Positions 33,445-42,699 of a DNA stretch of 64,000 bases are shown piece after piece. Source of the DNA: Bacteroidota bacterium (GTDB lineage Bacteria > Bacteroidota > Bacteroidia > NS11-12g > UBA955); contig JAMLHC010000005.1 of NCBI GenBank assembly GCA_023957335.1, positions 1-64,000 on the forward strand. Direction: 5' to 3'. Position 1 is the stretch's first letter. Each line of letters begins with the position of its first letter. The position numbers and the translations under genes are program-made. The notes under the pieces were generated by a model. It ran no database searches and was not told where the DNA came from. It worked only from the letters and a program-made list of their open reading frames with translations.

Positions 33445-34305
33445 ATGAGCAAAGCGTATGTTTTTCCGGGGCAAGGAGCACAATATTCTGGAATGGGCAA
33501 GGATGTATATTACTCCAATTCTTCTGCGCGCAAATGGTTTGATAAAGCCAATGAAATTCTTGGGTTTGAGATTACCAAAACCATGTTTGAAGGAACTGAT
33601 GAAGAGTTAAAACAGACCAAAATAACCCAGCCTGCCATTTTTTTAGATTCTGTCATACAGTCCTTTTGTTTAGCAGATTTTAAACCAAGAATGGTTGCAG
33701 GTCATTCACTGGGTGAGTTTTCTGCGTTGGTGGCAGCCGGAGCATTGAGTTTTGAAGAAGGACTGAAATTGGTGTCCGAAAGAGCATTATCCATGCAAGC
33801 CGCCTGCGAATCTAAGCCTTCAACAATGGCAGCAGTATTAGGATTGGATGATGAAAAAGTGGAACAAATATGTGCAAGTATAAGCTCAGGGATTGTGGTG
33901 CCTGCAAATTATAATTGTCCCGGTCAGTTGGTAATTTCAGGTGAAATTGAAGCAGTGAATCAAGCCTGTGAAAAACTCAAAGAAGCAGGAGCTAAAAGAG
34001 CTTTGGTGCTGCCGGTAGGTGGTGCGTTTCACTCTCCTTTGATGTTGCCTGCCCAAGAAAGATTGGCTAAAGCCATTGATGCAGCAGCATTCAAGAATCC
34101 GATTTGTCCGGTGTATCAAAATGTAACCGCTCATGCAGCCACAGATCCCATAGTGATAAAAGAGAATGTTTTGAAACAACTGACAGCCCCTGTGAAATGG
34201 ACTCAGTCTGTTCAACAAATGGCAAAAGACGGTGCATCGGAGTTTGTTGAAGTGGGTCCCGGCAAGGTGCTTACAGGACTTATAAAAAAGATTTTAGGAC
34301 AATAA
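33445..34305 (+). CDS. fabD: malonyl-CoA:ACP transacylase
   Basis: This 286-residue enzyme has FPGQGAQYSGMG, ITQPAIF, the nucleophile elbow GHSLGEFSALVAAG and the catalytic His in GGAFHSPLM. It loads malonate onto acyl carrier protein for fatty-acid synthesis. A TATTTTCG sequence about 33 bases upstream could be a weak promoter. The glycosyltransferase follows after 15 bases. Confidence 0.95.
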   Translation: MSKAYVFPGQGAQYSGMGKDVYYSNSSARKWFDKANEILGFEITKTMFEGTDEELKQTKITQPAIFLDSVIQSFCLADFKPRMVAGHSLGEFSALVAAGALSFEEGLKLVSERALSMQAACESKPSTMAAVLGLDDEKVEQICASISSGIVVPANYNCPGQLVISGEIEAVNQACEKLKEAGAKRALVLPVGGAFHSPLMLPAQERLAKAIDAAAFKNPICPVYQNVTAHAATDPIVIKENVLKQLTAPVKWTQSVQQMAKDGASEFVEVGPGKVLTGLIKKILGQ

Positions 34306-34320
34306 TCGCTTGAATGCATT

Positions 34321-35112
34321 GTGGATGTTAGTTTAATTATAGGCGTTTATAAAGATATTGCCGCTTTAGACCTCATTCTGCAAAGCGTTGCCAAACAGAC
34401 TTTTCAAGGCAAGATTGAGGTCGTCATTGCAGAAGACAACAATGCCGAAGAAATGAAATCCATGATTGCTTTATGGAAATCAAATTATCAATTTGCTATT
34501 GAACATGTCAGCCATGAAGACAAAGGGTTCAGAAAATGTAAAATTCTTAATCTTGCCGTGCTCAAAAGCACTGCTCCCTATCTGATTATTATAGATGGAG
34601 ATTGTTTGTTGCATAGCAAGTTTATTATGTCTCATCTGAAATTAAGACAGCCTAAAACCATACTCTATGGACGAAGGGTAATGTTGTCTAAGTCTTTGAC
34701 TTCTAAAATACTTAACAGTAAAAAACTACCCGGATTTAATTTCTTTAAACTATGGCTGAGCGGGTCTTCGCGATTAGATGCCGCATTGTATTTACCTTGG
34801 ATAAAACCGATTGAGAAAAAGGGTTTTTGGGGGCATAATTGGTCTGTTTATAAAGAAGATTTCCTTGCTGTGCGAGGATTTGATGAACAATTTGAACATG
34901 CCGGTATAGGGGAGGATACGGATATCGAATGGCGCATGGAACAAATTGGGTTTAAGTTTTTTAGAATTAAAAACAGAGCTATTCAATATCATTTATGGCA
35001 TACGCTTAACTACACTGATACCGGCAAAATGGAAGCGGTTTTAGAAACAAAGAAATCAGAGTGGACAGCAACACATAACCTCAATCTACTCATGGGTAGT
35101 TTAAAGGTGTAG
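34321..35112 (+). CDS. family 2 glycosyltransferase
   Basis: This 263-residue GT-A enzyme has VSLIIGVYKDIAALDLILQS at the N-terminus, the DxD motif in LIIIDGDCLLH and a C-terminal GWD-like region (GIGEDTDIEWRMEQIG). No membrane anchor is visible. The acceptor is unknown; lipopolysaccharide or cell-surface glycans are the usual targets. The start is GTG at 34321, since no ATG lies in frame before the first strand. It probably shares a transcript with fabD. Confidence 0.85.
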   Translation: MDVSLIIGVYKDIAALDLILQSVAKQTFQGKIEVVIAEDNNAEEMKSMIALWKSNYQFAIEHVSHEDKGFRKCKILNLAVLKSTAPYLIIIDGDCLLHSKFIMSHLKLRQPKTILYGRRVMLSKSLTSKILNSKKLPGFNFFKLWLSGSSRLDAALYLPWIKPIEKKGFWGHNWSVYKEDFLAVRGFDEQFEHAGIGEDTDIEWRMEQIGFKFFRIKNRAIQYHLWHTLNYTDTGKMEAVLETKKSEWTATHNLNLLMGSLKV

Positions 35113-35145
35113 TAAATATTTACAATTTATTTTTATGCATCATCA

Positions 35146-35153
35146 TACCTTTG
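35146..35153 (+). promoter_or_regulatory. -7 element of recA
   Basis: TACCTTTG is a perfect TAnnTTTG match and would give a leader of about 95 bases. I saw no palindrome that resembles a LexA box between it and the ATG at 35253. Confidence 0.5.
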
Positions 35154-35252
35154 TTTAAGGTATTTGGATAATTTGTGCATATCCTTTTTGCAAATGTTGA
35201 TAACACCCACAATCAAAGCACTTATTTGCAGGCTCGAATTTAAAGAACTGAG

Positions 35253-36275
35253 ATGGCGGATAGCAAAGCAGAAAAGATTAAGGCACTCAAGCTGACGATA
35301 GACAGACTTGAAAAAACCTACGGGAAAGGTGTGGTGATGAAGATGGATGAAAATGGGATTTCGGATGTGTCCGTTATTTCTACAGGTTCATTTGGTTTGG
35401 ATTTGGCACTTGGTATAGGAGGATTTCCAAGAGGTAGAATAGTGGAAATATATGGTCCGGAATCATCAGGTAAAACAACGCTTGCGCTAAGCTGTATTGC
35501 GCAGGCACAGAAAACAGGGGGACTTTGTGCTTTTATTGATGCTGAACACGCTTTTGATAAAGTATATGCACAAAAACTCGGAATCAGTGTTGAAGACTTG
35601 CTGGTTTCTCAACCCGATGACGGAGAACAAGCACTCGAAGTGGCTGATAATCTGATTCGTTCGGGTGCGTTGGATGTTGTGGTGATTGATTCTGTAGCTG
35701 CTCTTGTACCCAAAGCTGAGATTGAAGGAGATATGGGTGATTCCAAAATGGGATTGCAAGCTCGTTTAATGTCTCAAGCACTCAGAAAATTGACTGGAAC
35801 GATTAATAAAACTGGTTGTATCTGCATTTTTATCAATCAGTTGAGGGATAAAATCGGGGTGATGTTTGGAAATCCAGAAACCACTACCGGAGGAAATGCA
35901 CTTAAGTTTTATTCATCAATCCGCATAGATATTCGCAGAATAGGACAGATTAAAAGCGGAGATGATATACTTGGTAACAGAACCAAGGTAAAAGTTGCCA
36001 AAAACAAGCTTGCGCCTCCTTTTAAAGTTGTAGAATTTGATATTATTTATGGACAAGGAATTTCAAGAGTGGGAGAAATCTTAGATATGGCGGTTGATGC
36101 CAATGTAGTTAACAAGAGTGGCTCTTGGTTCAGCTATGGTGATACTAAGTTAGGTCAGGGACGAGATGCAGTAAAAGATTTATTGGCTGATAACCCTGAA
36201 TTACTTGCCGAGATTGAAGGCAAGCTCAAGGAAAAGATTTTGGGAGGTGCTGCGCTTCCTGAAGAAAAGGATTGA
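35253..36275 (+). CDS. recA: recombinase RecA
   Basis: This 340-residue protein has the Walker A motif [31 protein letters not shown] (Walker B), the DNA-binding loops ([20 protein letters not shown] and [16 protein letters not shown]) and [11 protein letters not shown]. The C-terminal domain ends in a short acidic tail. It forms filaments on single-stranded DNA for strand exchange. It is monocistronic between its own promoter and a terminator. Confidence 0.98.
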   Translation: MADSKAEKIKALKLTIDRLEKTYGKGVVMKMDENGISDVSVISTGSFGLDLALGIGGFPRGRIVEIYGPESSGKTTLALSCIAQAQKTGGLCAFIDAEHAFDKVYAQKLGISVEDLLVSQPDDGEQALEVADNLIRSGALDVVVIDSVAALVPKAEIEGDMGDSKMGLQARLMSQALRKLTGTINKTGCICIFINQLRDKIGVMFGNPETTTGGNALKFYSSIRIDIRRIGQIKSGDDILGNRTKVKVAKNKLAPPFKVVEFDIIYGQGISRVGEILDMAVDANVVNKSGSWFSYGDTKLGQGRDAVKDLLADNPELLAEIEGKLKEKILGGAALPEEKD

Positions 36276-36314
36276 ATCGTTTTTTTATGATTAATTTATA
36301 TGCAAGCAGGATAT

Positions 36315-36346
36315 AAGCCCCTCTCCCCAAGGGGCTTCCTGTTTTT
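36315..36346 (+). terminator. recA terminator
   Basis: AAGCCCCT (36315-36322) and AGGGGCTT (36330-36337) form an 8-bp stem followed by cctgttttt. It lies 40 bases after the recA stop. Confidence 0.85.
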
Positions 36347-36399
36347 ATGATGTTTGTATTTACACGAGACTATTAATGTTTATCTACAATAATCAGCAT

Positions 36400-36428
36400 A
36401 AAAAAGCCGTCTTGTGGACGGCTCTTTT
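36400..36428. terminator. terminator of the DUF285 protein gene
   Basis: AGCCGTC (36405-36411) and GACGGCT (36417-36423) form a stem around ttgtg. On the minus strand the T-run follows directly, 20 bases past the stop at 36448; on the plus strand it could back up the recA terminator. Confidence 0.85.
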
Positions 36429-36447
36429 GTTAATATAGAGATTCTGT

Positions 36448-38943
36448 TTATTCAAGCACTATTTTCGCTATTCTGTTGCCCACTTTGACAAAATACATTC
36501 CTTTGTTCAAAGTGCTAAGATTAATAGAAACCTTGTCGGAGTCTAATACTCCACCGGCAACTATACGACCGTAAAGATCGGTTACAGAATAACTTTGACC
36601 TTGTTCAGTTTCCAATACAAATTCTCCTTGTGAAGGATTAGGGTAAATACTAAATGGAGTATTCAATTCTATTCTGAATATTACAAGGCGAATGTCGCTC
36701 AAGGTAGCAGTTCCATCCCAATCCACTTGGTTCAAACGGTAATAGCTCGTTGCAACAGGTGTGTGGTCTGTAAAAGTATAATTGCTTTGGTCATAAGTGG
36801 TTCCTTGTCCTGCAACAGTTCCAATCTGTTCCCATGTTTGTCCGTCTGAGCTTCTAAGGATTTCAAATCTGTCATTGTTATCTTCTTGGGTGGTTGTCCA
36901 AGTTAAATCAACAGTTTTATTGGCAAAATTAGGTGTCGCTTCGAAATTGATAAGATTAATGGGTAGCGGTATAATAGATGAGCCACCGATACTAAAAGGA
37001 GAGAATGACCCGGTGTATCCGGTATGGGTCAATACTTTGCCGCTTTCGCTGCTGCTTCCTGCAGCAATTTCCCAAGCACTACCGTTGTAGTGATTGAGCG
37101 TAGGAGTGGTCAGAGATGCGGACTCTTGGCTTACATCCCAAGTGAATACAAAATTAACTCCACTTCCTCCGTTGGGGGTGCTTTTATTTATATCCCATGT
37201 GCGTTTAACATGCGGAGGGATTAATGCACTGCCGGTCAAACCATATTCATAAGCCTCATCCAGCACACGCACGGTAAATGCGTCTGATGCGCCTGATTTA
37301 TTTGTAATACTTACCGGATTATAAGTTGAATTTCCGATAGGGAAAAGAAAAGTAGCGTTGTTGGCTATGGTTGTACCAAGCTTCCCGCTGCCATTGGTTA
37401 TAACTCTATTGCCGGCATTAGTTCCACTAAATGCAGTAATAGTCAAGTTGTAACTGCTTAAAACTACATTTTTGCCGGCTCCATTAAATGTTAATGTCTT
37501 GACGATGCAATCTTGTGTTAATGTCAAATTGTTTAATGCTGAAGCGCTGATTATAATATTGGCTCCATTGCCGGGTACAAATCCCAAGTTCCAGTTTGTT
37601 CCATCTGACCAATTTGTACTGTTGGTGCCTAACCAAGTTTGGTCGCATATTCCTTTGTCCGTTCCACTAAATGTCCAGCTTTTTGAACTGATAAGATAAT
37701 TCTTGTCAACCGGATTAGGCAAATATCTGTTATTGGCGCCTAAGGTTAAATTGGAAGGGGTGTTAACATTGGCTGCCCAGCCTTTGAGTGTAAGCCCGAA
37801 ATTTTTACAGTCTAAACCGTAGCCTTCACCAGCATCCAGCATAGTGGATACATTTGTCACATTTTTTAAGTTCCAACTGCCCAAATTTTGATTGAAAGCA
37901 TTAGCTGTCGAGAACATACTTTCCATAGTAGTTACAGCAACTGTATTCCAATTACTGATATTGCCATTAAATGAGTTAGCGCCAGAGAACATGTGAGACA
38001 TATCTGTAACCTTACTTACATCCCACGCACCTGTGCCGGAATTATAGCTGATATTTTGGTTAAATGCTGACGCACTCATAAACATACCGACCATTGTAGT
38101 AACAGCGCCTGTTTTCCATGCACTGATATTTGCATTAAAAACTGTAGCACCTGTAAACATCCACGACATTGCTGTAACCTTGCTTACATCCCATCCGCTG
38201 ATATCCCCGTTAAATGCTTTTGCTCCACTAAACATTGCATGCATACTCGTTACTTTGCCTACGTCCCATGCGCCTGTGCCGGAATTGTATTTGATATTTT
38301 GATTGAATGCCTCTGCACCATTGAACATATAATTCATATCGACTACTTTGCCGGTTTGCCAGCTGCTAATATCGCCATTAAAAGCCTTGGCTCCCAAAAA
38401 CATTGCCTCCATGTGCTCAATATTGCTGACATTCCATGCCCAATTGGCAGATGTTCCGGTGAGTTTGGAGCAATCTCTGAACGCATAAGCAATATCTGTG
38501 GCGGAACTCGAAGTCAAGTCAGGAACATCAGTTGCATTATTCTCTAAATTAGCGCATCCATAAAAAGAGACAGACATAGTAGCCCATTTGATATTGCCCC
38601 ATTTTACAATTTCAATAATATCATTTTTGCTTCCGCTATTATTAAAATAAATTTGAGGGAAGGTGCCTGAAATTTTAACTGTATAAGTAGCTCCTGCGGT
38701 TAAACCGCTAACAGTATAATTAGATGTCCTACCACTTGCTGTATCAATCCGTACATTAGAAGAGTTATATACGGCAATATTATAACTATACGATGCCGTC
38801 CCTGCAACTGGAACAGTGAAAGATGTCCCGACAGGCTTCCATTTGGTTGTAAAAGGATTGTATTGTGCTGTAACACTCACTAAGGAGTAAAAGAATGCAA
38901 AGAAAAACAATGCATACTTCATGATTCTTGTGTTCATTATCAA
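36448..38943 (-). CDS. BspA-like DUF285 surface protein with T9SS sorting domain
   Basis: This 831-residue secreted protein has a signal (MKYALFFFAFFYSLVSVTAQ). An array of degenerate DUF285 leucine-rich-type units follows (about residues 130-370), each like FNGDISGWDVSKVTAMSWMF. A region with fibronectin-like strands follows, and residues 755-831 form a type A T9SS C-terminal domain (FSIYPNPSQGEFVLE...GMYFVKVGNRIAKIVLE). It is exported to the cell surface by the type IX system and probably adheres to surfaces or glycans. Start options are ATG 38943, 38937 and 38922; the last gives the neatest signal peptide. Confidence 0.9.
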   Translation of the reverse strand: MIMNTRIMKYALFFFAFFYSLVSVTAQYNPFTTKWKPVGTSFTVPVAGTASYSYNIAVYNSSNVRIDTASGRTSNYTVSGLTAGATYTVKISGTFPQIYFNNSGSKNDIIEIVKWGNIKWATMSVSFYGCANLENNATDVPDLTSSSATDIAYAFRDCSKLTGTSANWAWNVSNIEHMEAMFLGAKAFNGDISSWQTGKVVDMNYMFNGAEAFNQNIKYNSGTGAWDVGKVTSMHAMFSGAKAFNGDISGWDVSKVTAMSWMFTGATVFNANISAWKTGAVTTMVGMFMSASAFNQNISYNSGTGAWDVSKVTDMSHMFSGANSFNGNISNWNTVAVTTMESMFSTANAFNQNLGSWNLKNVTNVSTMLDAGEGYGLDCKNFGLTLKGWAANVNTPSNLTLGANNRYLPNPVDKNYLISSKSWTFSGTDKGICDQTWLGTNSTNWSDGTNWNLGFVPGNGANIIISASALNNLTLTQDCIVKTLTFNGAGKNVVLSSYNLTITAFSGTNAGNRVITNGSGKLGTTIANNATFLFPIGNSTYNPVSITNKSGASDAFTVRVLDEAYEYGLTGSALIPPHVKRTWDINKSTPNGGSGVNFVFTWDVSQESASLTTPTLNHYNGSAWEIAAGSSSESGKVLTHTGYTGSFSPFSIGGSSIIPLPINLINFEATPNFANKTVDLTWTTTQEDNNDRFEILRSSDGQTWEQIGTVAGQGTTYDQSNYTFTDHTPVATSYYRLNQVDWDGTATLSDIRLVIFRIELNTPFSIYPNPSQGEFVLETEQGQSYSVTDLYGRIVAGGVLDSDKVSINLSTLNKGMYFVKVGNRIAKIVLE

Positions 38944-38969
38944 TGAATTGTGATTTGTTAAAACGTCCG

Positions 38970-38977
38970 CAAAGGTA
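38970..38977 (-). promoter_or_regulatory. -7 element of the DUF285 protein gene
   Basis: TACCTTTG on the minus strand matches TAnnTTTG and lies 26 bases before the first possible ATG. The rest of the gap to 39227 holds no feature I can support. Confidence 0.55.
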
Positions 38978-39227
38978 TAATTATTGTATTATATGAAAAA
39001 CAGTTTCATTTATTAACAAAATGAAATAATAGATGTAATTTTGTTAATAAGGGGGAACGTATGGTGATGCATAGAAAACTCAAGTATTGGACAGGTTGAA
39101 TAGAATGTTAACATATTGTCAAGTTTCCTATCTTTTACTATAAACTATCACCCATTAAAAGATGCGCAATTTTTTGTGAGCGGACTCACTATGTATCGAT
39201 TCTTACTCGACACAATAACAATAACCT

Positions 39228-40169
39228 CTAAAACTTCAAGTAGTGTCCTTGTATTCTGTGGTTTAGTGTATTATATTCTAATGCGGGGAATGGAAATTTG
39301 AAACAATTGAGTGCAGTAAGCACTATTTTGCCCCATTGGTTTTTAGGTTTGATGAGTTTCACCCAATCCAAACCTGCGGATAAATAGAATTGTCTATAGC
39401 GCGGGATATGGCTATAGTCGTAGTGAATGCCTGTTTTAGAGTCTGTCCATTTATTGCCATACCCGCCAATCATTCCATTAGCTCCATACCCTAGTTCAAG
39501 ATTCAGCCATTCAGGTAGATATTTACTTTGAACACCTGTTAAAGAAGCCATGTTGAAACTCAACCAATAAGATTGACCGTTGTAGTCTTTAAGAAATTCC
39601 TGAAAGAATCCATTTCCCAATAGATTCGGACGCAATGGCGCATAATCGGTGGGAGTGTATGACCACTTCATGATGATTTTTTGCTCACCCCATTTACGTG
39701 CTTGTGTATAGGCTAAGGTAGAACCAATCATGTTCGCTGTAAGGTCTGAAACAGATGCGCCCCAATAGGCTGAAAATCCATCCATGACTTCGATGGCAGT
39801 TTGAAATGTAAAACCAAGAATAAGTCCGTTCAAGGCAGCTCGTTTGTTGTTGTATCCGACCATTAAACCGGCTTGGTGCCCCATAACTGTCAGGTAGTAA
39901 GCAGAAAAACAATGTCCGAACTTATCCATTTGCAACCATTCTTTGCTGTCGTCAAAAAAATGAAATTGTCCCATGGGATAATTGCGATACCATTGTGAGT
40001 ATAAAAGTGTGTGTGTAGCTACTCCTATACCAATTTCGCTAAATACTAAGGTGCGTTTTTTGATTTTGAGTAAAGAAGTTGAGTCTGAAGAGTCAGCAAA
40101 AACAGTGTGGTTAATCCCGGCAATGATTAAAGATAGAATACAAGCGTATTTTTCAATTTTGTTAAGCAT
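39228..40169 (-). CDS. DUF2279 outer-membrane-associated protein
   Basis: This 313-residue protein has a signal-like N-terminus (NKIEKYACILSLIIAG) and the DUF2279 pattern WLQMDKFGHCFSAYYLTV, with further small membrane-like segments (AALNGLILGFTFQTAIEVM) and a beta-rich C-terminal half. Its role is unknown. I chose ATG 40169 (MLNKIEKY), which overlaps the stop of the phosphohexomutase gene (8 bases), giving translational coupling; the longer start at 40190 would lie deeper inside that gene. Confidence 0.78.
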   Translation of the reverse strand: MLNKIEKYACILSLIIAGINHTVFADSSDSTSLLKIKKRTLVFSEIGIGVATHTLLYSQWYRNYPMGQFHFFDDSKEWLQMDKFGHCFSAYYLTVMGHQAGLMVGYNNKRAALNGLILGFTFQTAIEVMDGFSAYWGASVSDLTANMIGSTLAYTQARKWGEQKIIMKWSYTPTDYAPLRPNLLGNGFFQEFLKDYNGQSYWLSFNMASLTGVQSKYLPEWLNLELGYGANGMIGGYGNKWTDSKTGIHYDYSHIPRYRQFYLSAGLDWVKLIKPKNQWGKIVLTALNCFKFPFPALEYNTLNHRIQGHYLKF

Positions 40170-41565
40170 GAATAGCAGTTTTGACTGCATCTAAAATTTG
40201 GTAAGCCTTTTCGCTGGTTACAGACTCGGCATATACCCTTAAAACAGGTTCTGTGCCGGATGCTCTTATCATAACCCATTCATCATTGGCTAAGTGAAAT
40301 TTATACCCATCTATATCTTCAGTTCTTAATACTTTGTATTTTCCAAATTGAGTGTATTTACCGGTTTGGCAGGATGAAATAATTTCTTGTTTTAGTTCAT
40401 TACTGATTCTCAAATCATAGCGCTCGACCGCAAAAGCGCCCACGATGGAGTATATTTCATCTACAAGTTCTTCAATATTTTTACCTGTCTCTGCCATATA
40501 AGATAATAATACAAGCCCCATCCAAATACCATCACGCTCGGGAATATGTCCTTTGATGGCAATGCCACCTGACTCCTCTGCGCCAATTAGTACATCATCT
40601 TCTACCATGTGTTTGCAAATATATTTGAAACCGATTTTGGTGGTAATGGTTGTCAAACCAAGCTTTTGGGCTAATATATCTACTTTGGAAGAAACGCTAA
40701 AACTCTTGACCACTTTTCCACTTAACTGTTTATATTTCACCAGATAATGAATGATAAGTAGAATCAGGTGGTGGGAGTCTATAAACCTGCCTTTTGAGTC
40801 AAAAAAGCCAATTCTGTCTGCATCTCCGTCTGTTGCCAAGCCATAGTGAAGCTTAGGTGTTTTGGCAATTAAGTCGGATAATTCTTGTAAATTTTTAAGT
40901 ATAGGTTCCGGAGCAAAATCCTTAAATCCGGGATTGTGTTCGCAGTGCAAAAATGTTGCATTGGGCAGAATATGTCTTACCAAGTTCTGACCGGCTCCAA
41001 ACATAGCATCATATACCAATTTGTCCGAGACCTTCAGTATTTTATCCAAGTCAAAACTTGCTTTTACATGTTCGGTATAGATTTTCTCTAAATCAACAAA
41101 TTCAACCTGTTTGGAAGCTATGAACGTGGCTAATTCCGGCAAGTTTCGGTTTGGAAGGTCGGGTACAAGTTTCTCCACTTCACTAATTTCTTCAGGTAGT
41201 ACAGGTCCTCCGTACGAAGCTTTGAGTTTATATCCGTTGTATGATGGCGGATTATGGCTTGCAGTAATGATTATACCTGCGTCTGTTTTTAATTTTACGT
41301 TGGCAAGTGAAATCATTGGGGTACTCACAAATCCGGTTGATATATACACTGTAATGCCATTGTTTGCAAGGCATCTGGCGGTATATTCGGCAAACATTTT
41401 GCCTCCGAATCTGCAATCGTAGCCCACAGTAACTTTTGGGCTTTGATATTTAGTTTTTAACCACAGAGCAGTTGCATGTGCAACGCGCAAAACATTGTCC
41501 ACGATGTAAGCGTCTCCAATGATTTCTCTCCATCCGTCTGTTCCGAATTTAATCTGATATGTCAT
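40162..41565 (-). CDS. phosphoglucomutase/phosphomannomutase family enzyme
   Basis: This 467-residue alpha-D-phosphohexomutase has the phosphoserine loop IIITASHNPPSYNGYKLK, metal-binding DGDADRIGFFD, sugar loop GAEESGGIAIKGHIPERDG and phosphate-binding RASGTEPVLRVYAES. It interconverts hexose 1- and 6-phosphates; glucose, mannose or glucosamine specificity cannot be fixed from the motifs. It heads a short operon with the DUF2279 gene. Confidence 0.93.
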   Translation of the reverse strand: MTYQIKFGTDGWREIIGDAYIVDNVLRVAHATALWLKTKYQSPKVTVGYDCRFGGKMFAEYTARCLANNGITVYISTGFVSTPMISLANVKLKTDAGIIITASHNPPSYNGYKLKASYGGPVLPEEISEVEKLVPDLPNRNLPELATFIASKQVEFVDLEKIYTEHVKASFDLDKILKVSDKLVYDAMFGAGQNLVRHILPNATFLHCEHNPGFKDFAPEPILKNLQELSDLIAKTPKLHYGLATDGDADRIGFFDSKGRFIDSHHLILLIIHYLVKYKQLSGKVVKSFSVSSKVDILAQKLGLTTITTKIGFKYICKHMVEDDVLIGAEESGGIAIKGHIPERDGIWMGLVLLSYMAETGKNIEELVDEIYSIVGAFAVERYDLRISNELKQEIISSCQTGKYTQFGKYKVLRTEDIDGYKFHLANDEWVMIRASGTEPVLRVYAESVTSEKAYQILDAVKTAIHA

Positions 41566-41580
41566 CTGTTATTGCTTGTC

Positions 41581-42699
41581 TTAATTGGGTTGTGAATATT
41601 TCACAAATCGAGTGAGTTGTGACCAAGAGAATTCTCGCATTGCTTGATAATACAATGGAGCATCTTCCGGACCAATAAATGTTCTATTGATTTTAACTAA
41701 TTGAAAGTCAAACTGCTTTTCTAATAAAATATCTTCAATGGACTTTAAACCTATATTAAACTTGAGAATCCTTAAATCCACTATACTGATAGGGTTGAGT
41801 TTCTTATTGTTTACATAAATGATGATTGTACGTGGTGTCATGATGATATTATCACCGTATTTTTCCCATACTTCGTCCACTTCAATACGCGTAACTGCAA
41901 ACTCAGAACGGTATCTTTTGAAATCAAAATATTTGTCAGCACCAAGCTCGAAAAATATTTCAAGGTTTTCTGATAGAAGTTTTTCAAATCCTTCAAAGAG
42001 CTGCATGCCGACACCGTATTTGTCTATTGGTTTTTTGTCAATGCTATAAATTATTTCTTTGATAGGTTTAAGTGTGATTTGAGTCTCATTCTTTTTGTCG
42101 GGGTCAGTCGCTTGGGCATGTATTTTTACACCCATATCAATATTCTTTTCAAAATTTTCAGAACCAAACTGCACGACCGAAAACAAATAGCGTCTGCTGT
42201 ATAATGCAGCCATGTAAGTTACAAATGCAGAGCCGTTAGCATTTGTTTTTATAAATTCTTTATAGAGATAAGGAGCAGCCTCTTCCATGTCAATATACCC
42301 GTATGATATACGTCCATTGGGGCTTTCATTCATGAATGAGAGTCCGGCTATATAAAATAAAAATTTGTTACGGGTTGATTTCCATAATTCATTGATAAAA
42401 ATGTATTTTGTTTTTGTGAACTCAGTTTTAGTGCTTGATTCAATGCTTTGCAGGGCATCGGCTGAAATTTTAATGGTTTTTTTGGGTGAATCCCAGAGCG
42501 TGATTTTTTCTTGTAAAATGAGTGCATAAATCACTTCCGGCATTTGTCCTGCAAGGTTGAAACCCATTGTGTCAGGTTGGTTGTCTGCAGAAACTACGAG
42601 CAATACCGGCACATCCGTATAGGTGTTTTTTGCTTGTAAATTGTCTGCAAAGCAAATTAATAGGGCAAAGAAACAGTATGCAAAAATTTTTTTAAGCAT
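41581..42699 (-). CDS. secreted protein of unknown function
   Basis: This 372-residue protein has a signal peptide (LKKIFAYCFFALLICFADNL then QAK). The mature part mixes strands and helices without a motif I can name; LILQEKITLWDSPKKTIKIS and GRISYGYIDMEEAAPYLYKE faintly recall GldN/PorN-type proteins of the T9SS, but this is not secure. Its ATG overlaps the stop of the acyl-CoA dehydrogenase gene by one base (TGATG), which points to coupled translation. Confidence 0.6.
   Translation of the reverse strand: MLKKIFAYCFFALLICFADNLQAKNTYTDVPVLLVVSADNQPDTMGFNLAGQMPEVIYALILQEKITLWDSPKKTIKISADALQSIESSTKTEFTKTKYIFINELWKSTRNKFLFYIAGLSFMNESPNGRISYGYIDMEEAAPYLYKEFIKTNANGSAFVTYMAALYSRRYLFSVVQFGSENFEKNIDMGVKIHAQATDPDKKNETQITLKPIKEIIYSIDKKPIDKYGVGMQLFEGFEKLLSENLEIFFELGADKYFDFKRYRSEFAVTRIEVDEVWEKYGDNIIMTPRTIIIYVNNKKLNPISIVDLRILKFNIGLKSIEDILLEKQFDFQLVKINRTFIGPEDAPLYYQAMREFSWSQLTRFVKYSQPN

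Noticed and set aside
35154..35252. Possible LexA box in the recA leader
   Set aside because: No convincing inverted repeat is visible; only AT-rich sequence.
37800..38530. Regularly spaced repeats resembling a repeat array
   Set aside because: They are coding DUF285 units in one open frame with variable sequence, not CRISPR repeats with spacers.
39116..39301. 61-codon plus-strand ORF
   Set aside because: It overlaps the end of the DUF2279 gene on the other strand and has no recognisable content.
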